The translations under genes and the position numbers were made by a program. From positions 434,001 to 498,000 of the forward strand of contig JAGFBZ010000175.1 in NCBI GenBank assembly GCA_018398805.1: 64,000 nt of DNA. Reading direction: 5' to 3'. The notes under the pieces were generated by a model. The model was not told the DNA's origin. It saw only the letters and a program-made list of their open reading frames with translations, and did not search any database. The DNA comes from Hirundichthys speculiger (Eukaryota; Chordata; Actinopteri; Beloniformes; Exocoetidae). Shown one piece after another: positions 48,801 to 60,107 of the stretch (positions within the stretch are counted from its first letter, which is position 1; the number at the start of each line of letters is the position of its first letter).

Positions 48801-50376
48801 AGGTAGTGTCTGAAACCTTGGATCCAGTGCAGTCCACTCCAGCAGATTGTTATAACCATATAAGCAAGTACTCTGTGTTTGCCACAATGTTGGAATCAAC
48901 ATCAACATCTGGCATCATGCTCTGTTCAATTATGTTCTTCAGTGGCACAGTGAGAAACACTGAAACACCTATATGGGACTCAAAAAGTTGGTTAGTCTGA
49001 AGAACAACATTTTTCATTTCCTAATCACTAATTTTGTGTGCTTTAATTGTGGTTTAGTTTATTTTACCTCTTGAAGTCAAACTGTCGGTTGTTATGGCAT
49101 GCATCCTCTTTTCAGAATCTGTACAACCTCTGCCTTAGTCTCTTATGGAGGTTCCGCACTACTGTAGGGACAAAATATGCATCCGAAGGGACACTGTATT
49201 TCAGTTCCAGGGTATGAAAGAGGTGCTGAAATCCATAGTTTTTGACCATGGAATACGGCCTCATGTAGGCTGCAATGAAAACACCAATGTCTCATTATTA
49301 TCATGGCTCTCGAGCTTGACTGTAGAAGTTGGCGCCCAAATGCATTTGTCAACATTGTCTTGCCTTTAGACTTTTTCCAGCACCAGTTGAGTTAGGCAGA
49401 GAGCTGTGATGGTTCTGTACCAGAAATGGTAAGGATGTATTGGTCCCCCTGTAGCCTGGTTCTTGATACAGCTTTTCACACGATGAAATAGTTACTTTTC
49501 AATGTCGCAAGATATCCTGCCACAAGATATTGTCACACCTCTAGCTCATACCAGTATATATTTTACATTGGTAACTTGAGTCTTTGATTAATGTTACTAT
49601 TGGATAGACTATTAAATTAGTCTGTGTCAGCACGACAAGAACTAGTTCCTTTTATTTCCAATGTGTGCCAATGTGTGTGCCTTCCTAATGGATATATAGT
49701 CACATTTGCCTCGTGTTAACAAATTCTTTCTAACCAACACAAAGTTACTTACAGTTGTTCAGTATACTCATGCTTCAGTGCACTGAGACACACACGCACA
49801 CTCTCAGCTCTGCACATTAATGAATGGAACCCCTGCGTTCTAATCCATCAGATTAATTGGAATTGCCTGACCATGGATTGAGGAATGTTTCATCCCAAAA
49901 GCACTGCATTTGCTTATAGCTTCCTTCTGCAATTTCTTTTATGCTGAGAGGGAATGATGCAGGCAACCGTGTCTTTTTTTTTTATTCTGTCAGTTTTGTT
50001 TTGTTTCTGGTCCTTTCTCCTTTTAAGCCTTCCTACACTAATTACAGTACATTAATTTGGAATAATGACATCCACCTTATCATAATATCTCAGCGGTTGC
50101 TAGGATACTGTTGGTATTGGCAGTTTAATGCATTTTGATACTGTCATAAACTTTGTCAAATTCACTGGTGCTTACAGAAGACACTGAATTTATCTCTGTA
50201 GTAATGTGTCACAAATAATAGAGGTTGCACTAAGTTTGGAATGGAAAATGACTGCGGTTTTTGTTGCTATTAAGAATAGCATTTAGTGTTTTTATTGCAG
50301 TTCCCTTTTTAAGTGATTTTTGACTTGGCCATTGCCATTCACATATGAGCTTTTTCACTATGCCAAAGTAACAATT

Positions 50377-50700
50377 CAAATTCAAAAATACTTTATTAAT
50401 CCCCCAAGGGGGAAATTCAAGTTTCAGTACACCAGGAAAAATCTGCTGTACTGCTGCTAGTGTCCAGCGCTCCTTTTCATGCCAGGTCCCGTGGTCCGAG
50501 TGCTAACTCCAGATAACAGCCTTTAAACAGTTAACAACTTTAATGTTTTTATACTTTTAAACATATTGTGTCCAACAAAACATTTGTTTTTTGACAAACA
50601 AAAAAAAATTCAAAAGGTCTTTCGATGTAATAAATAACTAAGAAAAAAACATAACTCAAATAGGTAAAATCCATTTAAAGTGCAAAAAAGGGAAATTGCA
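50377..50700 (-). repeat. LINE 3'-end fragment
   Basis: Begins with attcaaaaatactttattaa followed by tcccccaagggggaaattca, the inverse of the usual fish LINE 3' terminus. No ORF sequence is attached on the right side. Confidence 0.45.
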
Positions 50701-50738
50701 ACAGCAGTAAACTAATCCTTTTAGTTTGTTTAATTTCT

Positions 50739-50820
50739 TCTGTTATCAGACTCATAGTTTGTCATAATGTACCTGAATATTTTCAGGTATGTCATGACAA
50801 ACTATGTGTCTGATAACAGA
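50739..50820. repeat. 82-bp near-perfect hairpin
   Basis: Arms of about 38 bases starting tgttatcagactcatagttt and ending aaactatgtgtctgataaca pair with about four mismatches around a four-base loop (tatt). It could be a small palindromic MITE. The size and shape also fit a precursor-like stem. There is no sequence evidence that it is transcribed separately. Confidence 0.8.
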
Positions 50821-51038
50821 AAAAAAATATATTCACTATAGCTTATGTAGATACTATGAAATCCAAAGCACTGAACACTGGTTGTGTGTATGAGTGTGTG
50901 TCCATGTGTTTGTATTTCTTTAGATGTTCCAGCTATTACAGACATCGCCATTTACGCTGGAGAGATTATATCTCTCAGCTGGCCTTGTGGAAAAATTCTT
51001 CTCATTTTTTTCCACTGAAAGAGAGCACAAAGATAAGA

Positions 51039-51057
51039 GATAGATAGATAGATAGAC

Positions 51058-51106
<49 letters not shown>
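51039..51106. repeat. GATA microsatellite
   Basis: About 17 tandem GATA units with one GACA variant near 51055. Confidence 0.95.
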
Positions 51107-51107
<1 letters not shown>

Positions 51108-52159
51108 GACAATTGTGGCATGACTCAGCCACTCTGGGTTCCTTGACAGCAGACAGAACAACACGCGATCATGATTATATCAGTTTGTTTGGATCAGATG
51201 GTGCTACTATTGCAGTGGGGTCCCTGCGTGTTTCTCCTAAATAGAAACATAATCAGCAAATCCACAGCAGCTGTGCCAATCATTCTTTCTATGGTGCTGT
51301 TCCCAGTGCCACTGCTCAACATCTCCCCCTGCAGCTGAGCAAAAACCTCACTCCACCACCACAAGGACCTCTGTGCTACAGAGGAAGGCATATAAAGACA
51401 TGACTCATACAGCAGGTCTGGGATACTATTGAATGTCATCTATGAGAGAAAAAAATGCCCATTTTCTTTTTCGTTTTCGTTTTTTTTTTTTAATTTTATT
51501 TTATTTCTATCATAATAATAACAAAATACTTACTCTTCTGCATGAGCAACAGTCTTCTTCAGATCCTCCACTCTGTGGCATTTGTCATACTGCCCATTGA
51601 GAATCTGGTGCCAAACAAAAATGGCAACCTTTGACTGTGACAACAGAGATTTAAGGTGAATGAATGGGATTCTCAAAATAAGAATTTTTTACTTTAGTCA
51701 GGTGCTGTCATCACTATTCTAGAAAAAAAGGCGTTTTGAGGTTTCTTTAGAAGATGTTTAACGATTTATTGTTCAGAAAGATTTGTACATTCCATGAATG
51801 CACTATTTTGAAAATAAAAAGCAATTATTGCATTACAAGTTGAAACAATTCTGAGACTTTTCTTTTTTTATGATGACCTGCCTGCTCATAAAGTGAAAAT
51901 TGTGCTACTGCTATACTTCTTGATACCAGGCTTCATAATCCTTATTTATTTATTGCCCACTCATAGATTCATTAGGGCTTAATGTATAAACCTATCTCCT
52001 GACTAAATATGTCTACCGATCGCTACATTTATGTCTACCGTATACCGTTTATACCGCCCACTGCTACAACAAATGTTACGGCACTATCATTCAGATGGCA
52101 GCAGAACATTTAAATAAAAGTGCACTTGACACTACTTTTGAATTCATGATTTGATTATG

Positions 52160-52242
52160 CGTATACAATGTGATTAATCGTGAATAATCAGGGAAATCAT
52201 GTGATTAATCACGATTAAAAAATTTAATCGTTGCCCAGCCCT
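52160..52242. mobile_element. Solo hAT terminus
   Basis: Ends aaatttaatcgttgcccagcccta, preceded by repeated gtgattaatc. On the minus strand this is the tagggctgggcaacgatt terminus of a common hAT family. No partner end or 8-bp duplication was found to the left, so the element is truncated. Confidence 0.55.
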
Positions 52243-52832
52243 AGTCAGAAAACATATCCTGTGGTTGTGGAAGAGATGTTAATCTGTTTCAGAAGGGTTA
52301 AATTTTTAGTCCATTGCAAAGTTGGCATTCGGTATGCATTTCCTTTGTTCCTTCTGTTATTTGTAACCCAGTTTGAGCTGATTTTAGATTAACAGTTATT
52401 TTTTTCAAGAGTCCCATGAGTTCTTTCACCAAGATCTTGATTTCATGGTGTGAAAGTTGGGCTACTGCATTAGGTCCTTTCCAACACATCCAAATATTCC
52501 AAAGAGGAGTTAAAATCTGGGTTATGTAGTAGCCAATCTTTGTGTAATCCTTTGATCAGTCCATTGTATAATGACTCATGGTCCCTGAACCGCTCTTTCA
52601 TGGTTTTATTCCAATGTCCGTTGATGGGGTGGGGGACAAAAACTCGTTGAGTATAGTCAGATGACCTCATTTGTTTTAAGGCACATAACTTTGCTTAACC
52701 AAAAAATAAAACAGTGCCCTAAATTGCAGCTGTCAGTTTCTATTCATTTGGATTTTATATGCAATATGAGTTCATAAGTGGAATGAAAAGAACAATGTCT
52801 AATTAATCTCTCTTTTCTTCTCTTTCCCACAG

Positions 52833-52896
52833 AGTTATATTCATGGAAGTAGTCAGGCCCAGTTTGTAGCTGAGTCTCACATCATTCTCCTTCTGA
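52833..52896 (+). CDS. tusc3: tusc3 exon 7 (third membrane segment, start)
   Basis: The 64-bp exon encodes SYIHGSSQAQFVAESHIILL plus L, ending in the first base (a) of the next codon, before donor gtatcc. It matches the conserved GSSQAQFVAESHI sequence ahead of the third membrane helix. TUSC3 has Y/VSYIHGSSQ where MAGT1 has VNYIHGSSQ, and this copy has S. The exon follows a 17.6-kb intron but its borders (cccacag| and |gtatcc) are intact. Confidence 0.96.
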
Positions 52897-52920
52897 GTAT
52901 CCTTTCATAAATTTGTTGGT

Positions 52921-53041
<121 letters not shown>

Positions 53042-53497
53042 AAAAACAAAGTTGAATCGTTGAGAGTACTTTTAGGGCCCTATGAAATCAGTTTTATTTT
53101 TTCTCAAATTCCGTTTTAATTTTTTTTATTTTCTGTGTTTTTCGGTTTTTAATTTTTGAGAATTCTGTTTTAAGCATTTTATGCAAATTTAACCCCAAAA
53201 CAGTATATAAGGTAATGTAAGGTAACCTTACCCTACAGTTTCCGTATGTCAGTCAATTCTTTGGGTCATGTGGCACATTGTAATTCACACTTTATATGTC
53301 TGACTCAGTTCTTTTTTTTTCTTTTTTACATTTTTAAATCTCATTTTATATACACTCTCCCAACAAGAAGCCACTACCATTTTTTTATATTCTCTATAAA
53401 GAAGATGCCAGCTGAACCAAATAATACCAATATGAAGACACTAGATTGTCCTACTCTTAACTTCTCCTCCTTGTGTGACTGTTCCCAAAGTTAACTC

Positions 53498-53499
<2 letters not shown>

Positions 53500-53535
<36 letters not shown>
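53500..53535. repeat. GT microsatellite
   Basis: About 18 uninterrupted GT units. Confidence 0.95.
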
Positions 53536-53539
<4 letters not shown>

Positions 53540-54755
53540 TTCTTAGATTGCCTGTGGACTTGTTTGTCAGGATAGATTTTTGTGTCTATTTGTATACTTC
53601 CCTATGTGCTTGTGCACCAGTGTGTACTTGCACTGCTGCTTCTGTATGTTTGTTGCCAATGATATTTTTTATTCCTAACTGCTGGCTCTGTCTGCATTGG
53701 ACACAACAAGTCCAAGGTCACACCTGCTGCACAGAAATATTTTTGTTTGCACCCACACTGTTTACTTTTTTTTTTTAATTTTCTGGCCACCTGATTACAC
53801 TGAGATCAGATGCACATTATATGCAGAAACACTAACACCTCAACCCTTCTTCTCTGAAGGTTGTATAAACAAATTTTACAAGCATGATCCAGGCAAGAAT
53901 GAAATAAATATATCTATGTAATTTCTGATGCTTTGCAATTTTATTTAAAATGATACAATCCTTACATATCCTTTAGTGGTAAAAGGTTTTCAAAATATTT
54001 AATGTTAAAACTTATATTTTGAGTGCTGTGTATTAAGACAATTGGATGACTCTTGAAAAACTATGCATCATAAGAGCTCTGAAATATGAAGATTAGAGCA
54101 GAAATGGCAAATGCAAAAGCATGGGGAAAAAAATAAGCTTTTTCTACCTTCTGCAACTAATTCAGTTATAACTCAGATTTTGACAGTGCCATTCTTCAAA
54201 AAAACAGTATGAACCCTACAGCTGCAGATCTGTCTGCAAATATCTTTTTTATTTTATATTTGAAATCAATGATGCAGTGTACTATAGTTAATGTGTAATA
54301 TGTTTACGAAATGTGTTCTTAGTGATCTGTTTGTGCCCCTGAGGTTTTGCTAGACTATCTCAGCAGAGCTGACATCACTGTGGGTTTTTGAAAATATAAT
54401 TGAACTTTGAATCCATGATGACGTTCCTTCCACGGGTAAAGCAGCACCGCAGTCAACCACTGCAGTTTAAATAAAACTTGAGCTAGTTATTTGTTACCAT
54501 GACCAGCAACATGACCTCATGCTCTCTTGAACAAAGTTCTGTCTAATGACTCATATTTACAGACCTCAAAATCATGCAGCTGAACAATGATCTAACACGA
54601 TTTCAACAAAATAAGTTTATGCACTAATATTGATTCCATGGTAAGGAAGTTGTATGAGATCACTTCATTATGTGGTGGTGTTCCTGTGTATGTGTCTGGA
54701 CTGTTCAGCATGAGGTCTTTGTAATCTGCTTCAGTCCTGCTATGCACCTATACCG

Positions 54756-55349
54756 TATTGGCCTGAATGTAGGATGACTCTGATTATAAGATGACCCCTA
54801 TTTTTCAAATATCATTTTGGGAAAATAAAAATATTTTGAGGATGATAAAGTTATTCATAAAACAACGTTTTTATTGTACAAATATTATAGAAACACTTGC
54901 ACAGAGACAACATTTTGCTGTATTGTTAAACATTTTAATCATTTCATATTTTTAGGCATGTATGGAACTTAAGTATTGATACTTAAGGTACATGCACCTG
55001 TCAGGTTTCCATGTTATTTAAGATCAAGGTATAGTATTATTTAATTACCACAATTTAATTTATTACCATCAATTTATAACTTCATCATAACTTCACCTCT
55101 GTTGTTTGCTTACTTATCCAGTTTTCAAGCCCCTTTATTCAAGACGGTTACATCATTCCTACATTTTACATCAGATCCCACTCGTACACTGTGATGCTCC
55201 ATTCACCTACTAGTTACTTCAGTGCTGGCCTCATCTAGCGGCGCAGATGTATAATGGCAATAGAAAAGTCTAGACCTCGATTATTAGACGGTCCCATTTT
55301 TGAGAATATGATTTCTAGAATATAATGTCGTCCTATATTCAAGCCAATA
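54756..55349. mobile_element. MITE ending 120 bp before exon 8
   Basis: The left end tattggcctgaatgtaggatg and the inverse of the right end (atattggcttgaatatagga) form matching terminal repeats. Inner segments (gattataagatgacccc and gacctcgattattagacggtcc) also mirror each other. There is no coding capacity. The target duplication is not clear, so the superfamily is left open. Confidence 0.7.
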
Positions 55350-55469
55350 TATGTGCTTATCTGTATGTGCATATGTATGTATGTATGTCCAGCAGTTCAT
55401 CTGGATCAGTGTGTTGTGAACTTCATCCTTGCCTCTGTGAGTTTTGCTTCCATGACAACTTTGTCCCAG

Positions 55470-55544
55470 ATGCTGCAATCACCATGGGGATGGTACTGCT
55501 TAACGAAGCTTCTACCTCCAAGGGGGATGTTGGCAAAAGGAGAA
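55470..55544 (+). CDS. tusc3: tusc3 exon 8 (third membrane segment, end)
   Basis: Joined to the last base of exon 7 it reads [20 protein letters not shown] followed by VGKRR, leaving one base (a) for the next exon before donor gtaagt. It completes the third membrane helix, then the cytosolic loop with the KGDVGKRR motif. TUSC3 has [14 protein letters not shown] where MAGT1 has NGGVTLGMVLLCEA. The fourth membrane helix and the C-terminal tail should follow in an exon starting at phase 1. None was found before the window ends. Confidence 0.96.
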
Positions 55545-55758
55545 GTAAGTCGAACCTGCACGGTAAAACTTAATACTCCAGAAAATACCTTGCTGGCTAC
55601 TTCATAACCTTGTAGTGGTAATTGTTTCTTTTTATTTACTTTATAGGAAATCTTTTGTCTTAATATTTTGCGCTGTGTTGACTGTGTGTGTGTCTGTAAT
55701 CAGTTATTTGTTTTCACTCATAATCATTCAGCTAATGGAAAAAAAATATATTTATATA

Positions 55759-56125
55759 CAGTCATGGAAAAAATTATTAGACCACCCTTGTTTTCTTCAG
55801 TTTCTTGTTCATTTTAATGCCTGGTACAACTAAAGGTACATTTGTTTGGACAAACATAACGATAACCACAAAGATTGCTGATAAGAGTTTTATTTAAGAG
55901 CTGATATCTTACCATTTTCCATGGTTTTCTTGATAATAACCTAAATCACTTAAGTTTTTACATCAATAGTTATGGTCTTGTACTGCCAAAAACACTGCTT
56001 TTATGCATTCAAGTGTTTTCTTTTCTGTCTGTTTTAGTCACATGATGACGTTTTGTGGTACCAGGTATTAAAATTAACAAGAAAGTGAAGAAAAAATGGT
56101 GGTCAAATAATTTTTTCCATGACTG
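55759..56125. mobile_element. Tc1/mariner-type MITE, copy 2 (367 bp)
   Basis: Ends cagtcatggaaaaaattatt and aataattttttccatgactg, flanked by TA on both sides. Terminal repeats are about 65 bp. It is the same family and orientation as 29678-30045 and nearly identical over most of its length. Confidence 0.9.
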
Positions 56126-56834
56126 TATATATATCCGTATGCTGTTTATTGAGATATTGTTAGATGTCAGTCTTAGCTCTTGGAAATAAAATTGGAATTG
56201 GTAAAAACTGAAATTGTCAGCTCAGATTTTTAAAGTGATTCAGAAAAATCGCAATAAGAATAATTTATTCTTGTATATCAACTGTAAAGTAATTTATGTA
56301 AAGTATTTTTTATCTAACTCTGGCAGCTACAGGACAACATTGAAGTTACTTTCAAGTGAAACAAAAATACCATACATAGAAATTTTGGGCCGTTTAGCTA
56401 CTTTCACACCACCTATTATACCATACATTTAAAAGAAATTCATAATTATACAATTCCAGTACAATTGAGCAATGTGGTCTATTTTGGTCTGATGTTTCAC
56501 GTTTATAACCACAAGTGCCTTGCTTTCAGACCTCTACAAAACATGACAGCCATCTAAAACAGTGGTATTTAAACCATGCTCAATTACTACTGAAGGTACC
56601 ATCTCAATGTTGCAGCTGAAATCAAGACTAATTAGACCGGGCAATGCTTTTCCAGTGTTCTATTGTCTAATTTTAGTGAGCCTGTGTGAATTGTACCCTC
56701 AGTTTCCTGTTCCTAGCTGCCAGGAGTGGCACCCAATGAACTCTTCTGCTGCTGTGTGTTCAGAGTCTTCTGTATACTTAAGTTTCAGTTGTTATTGCCA
56801 GTTTTTGCCTTTCTATGATCCGTGTGTGTGCTCT

Positions 56835-57060
56835 TTTGGATTGAGATCTGTTGACTGTGGAGACCATTTGGGTACAGAGAACTCATTGTCATGTTCAAGA
56901 AACCAGTCTGAGATGATTTGTGTGTTATGACATGGCGCCTTATCCTACTGGAAGTATCCATCAGAAGATGGGCACACTGTGGTCATAAAGGGATGGACAT
57001 AGTCAGCAACAGTACTCAGGTAGGCTGTGGCGTTGATACGACACTCAATTGGTACTTAGG
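56835..57060 (-). pseudogene. Tc1/mariner transposase fragment
   Basis: The minus strand from 57050 reads INATAYLSTVADYVHPFM, then VCPSSDGYFQ, a tag stop, DKAPCHNTQIISDWF, LEHDNEFSVPKWSPQ and STDLNPKEH. These correspond to the second catalytic Asp block (YFQQD.AP.H) and the SPDLNPIEH block with its Glu. The Gln before the Asp has become a stop, and PIEH reads PKEH. No terminal repeats were found for it. Confidence 0.8.
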
Positions 57061-57257
57061 GCCTGATCTTCTGCCAGATCTCCTAAAGCCTCTATTAAGG
57101 GATAGCGGGTAGCAAGAGGGGTGTTCCCCCGCAAAAAACGCAATCTTCCATCTTCCTAAACCCGCTATCCTACCTGCGCTACCCGCTATATTATGCAAGG
57201 GAGTGGTTAGGGCGTTCCACCTGTTAAACCAATCAGTGGGTCAGTAGCCATTGCTGT

Positions 57258-58765
57258 CTGTCTCCTGCAATCAGGTCAAAAAACAACTAGAGAAACTGAA
57301 CCAGAACAAGGCTGAAAGTCCAGACGGTGTCTGTCCCAGAGTTCTCAAGACCTGCTCATTGCAACTATGTCCGATTCTCCAGCACCTCTTCAACACCAGT
57401 CTGAGACAGAAAACAGTTCCTGTGCTGTGGAAAACATCCTGCCTTGTTCCAGTGCCTAAAAAAAACACAACCAGCTGAACCTAATGACTACAGACCAGTT
57501 GCCCTGACATCTCACATCATGAAAGTCCTGGAGAGACTCCTACTGGCCACCTCAACAACCAGGTCAGCACCTTTCAGGACCCATTACAGTTTGCATATTG
57601 TAATGGACTTGGGGTTGAAGACGCCATCATCTACCTGCTTCACAGAGCCCACTCTCATCTGGACCAATCAGGCAGCACTTTGAGGGTCATGTTCTTTGAT
57701 TTCTCAAGTGCTTTTAATACAATTCAGCCTGCGTTGTTATATAAGAAGCTCCATAAGTTCCAGGTGGATTCCTCCACAATTCCTGGATTTATGACGACCT
57801 CACAAACAGACCACAGTTTGTGAGACTGAAAAGGTTGTGTGTCTGAGATGGAGGTCAGCAGCATTGGAGCACCACAAGGAACTGTTCTCTCGCCGTTTCT
57901 TTTCATGCTCTACACCTTTGACTTCCAGTACAACTCTGAGTCCTGTGATCTGCAGAAATATGACTGCAGTTGTTGGGTGTATCAGCAACGGACAGGAAGT
58001 AGAGTACAAAGAACCGATCTGTCAGTTTGCGAAATGGTGCGGTAACAATCATCTCGTATTAAATAGCAGCAAAACTAAGGAGATGATTGTCGACTTAAGG
58101 AGGAGAAAGAAACAACAAAGCAGTGTTTCCATCCTGGGAAAGGAGGTGGAGGTGGTGGAGGAATACAAGTACCTTGGAGTTCAGCTTGACAACAGACTAG
58201 AGTGGAAATGCAACACAGAATACATCTACAAGAAAGGTCAGAGCAGACTCTACTTTTTAAGAAAGCTGAGATCTTTTAATGTCTGCACCAAGATGTTGCA
58301 CATCTTCTATACGTCTGTTGTTGAAAGTGCAATCAGCTTTGCAGCCATCTGCTGGGGCAGCAGCATCAGAACCAGAGACCTGAAGAGAATCAACAAACTG
58401 ATCAGGAAAGCTGGATCTGTGCTGGGTGGAACTCTGGAGCCGCTGGAACTGATTGTACAAAAAAGAATGCTGCACAAGCTGATGAAGATGATGGAGGACT
58501 CTTCACACCCTCTCCACGACACAGTGATCAAACAACAGAGTGTGTTCAGTGAGAGGCTTCTTCAGGTCCGTTGCAAGATGGAAAGATACAAAAGATCATT
58601 CCTGCCAGCAGCCATCAGCCTCCACAACAAGACATAAAACCGACTACTATTATTATTATTAATTCAATATTATTGTTATTGCTGTCATTTATTTATTGTT
58701 TTAAAAAAAAAGCCCTTACTACAATGTTGAATTTCCCTTCTGGGATAAAGTATTTTTCATTTGAT
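57258..58765 (+). mobile_element. Rex1-like LINE, second copy, active site deleted
   Basis: The frames give NQVKKQLEKLNQNKAESPDG, then NDYRPVALTSHIMKVLERLL, EMEVSSIGAPQGTVLSPFLF, and from 58040 KTKEMIVDLRRRKKQQSS, EEYKYLGVQLDNRLEW, and SRLYFLRKLRSFNV to the C-terminus SLHNKT at 58635. A short 3' UTR ends with gaatttcccttctgggataa and cattt repeats. It matches the copy at 7745-9930 closely but starts later. An 8-base deletion near 57960 removes the YSDD catalytic box (now KYDCSC) and shifts the frame. Confidence 0.92.
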
Positions 58766-58784
58766 TTCATTTCATTTTATAATG

Positions 58785-59560
<776 letters not shown>

Positions 59561-60004
59561 CTGTTATGCCACCATTGCCTAGTTTAACGGCGGCTGTAGG
59601 GCTGAGCTTTCTTTGGTGCTGGAGCTGGGCAGTACTGGGAAATGTGGCCTGGCTACCCCACAACGATAAGATTCTGCAGATAAAGGCCGATGAACTTTCT
59701 GGTGACTTTGGTTTGTCTTATCTCCGTCTCTCTCCGCCTTTCTTTTCATCCCTGCTAAATATTTTTCCATGGTGTTTCTTAAGGGGTTTGTTCACCTCAT
59801 ATGTCCTGATCTGTGCTGTGCGTGCATGTCCATGCAAAAAAAAAAAAAAAAAAAAACGGACACAATATAGCTAATACTCTCTGCACACTGTGATAAAAAG
59901 AGCGCCACTGACCTCTACTGGACTTGATGTGCAATAACACTTTATTCAGGTACAGCAAAAAAAAGGCAAAAAGGCTTGCTCCGCAGGGTCACACACGCCC
60001 CCCC

Positions 60005-60107
60005 GGCATCGCATCGCATTTTTCAGAGACAATATTTTCCCGTTGAGGCATTTCGTAACCTGAAAATTTCGTATGTAGAGACGTTCGTAAGTAGAGGTAC
60101 CACTGAA
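60005..60107. mobile_element. Solo terminus of a pogo/mariner-type repeat
   Basis: On the minus strand the stretch begins cagtggtacctctacttacg, with acgtctctacatacgaaatt following. This is the terminal motif of a widespread DNA-element family. The partner end was not found. Confidence 0.45.
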
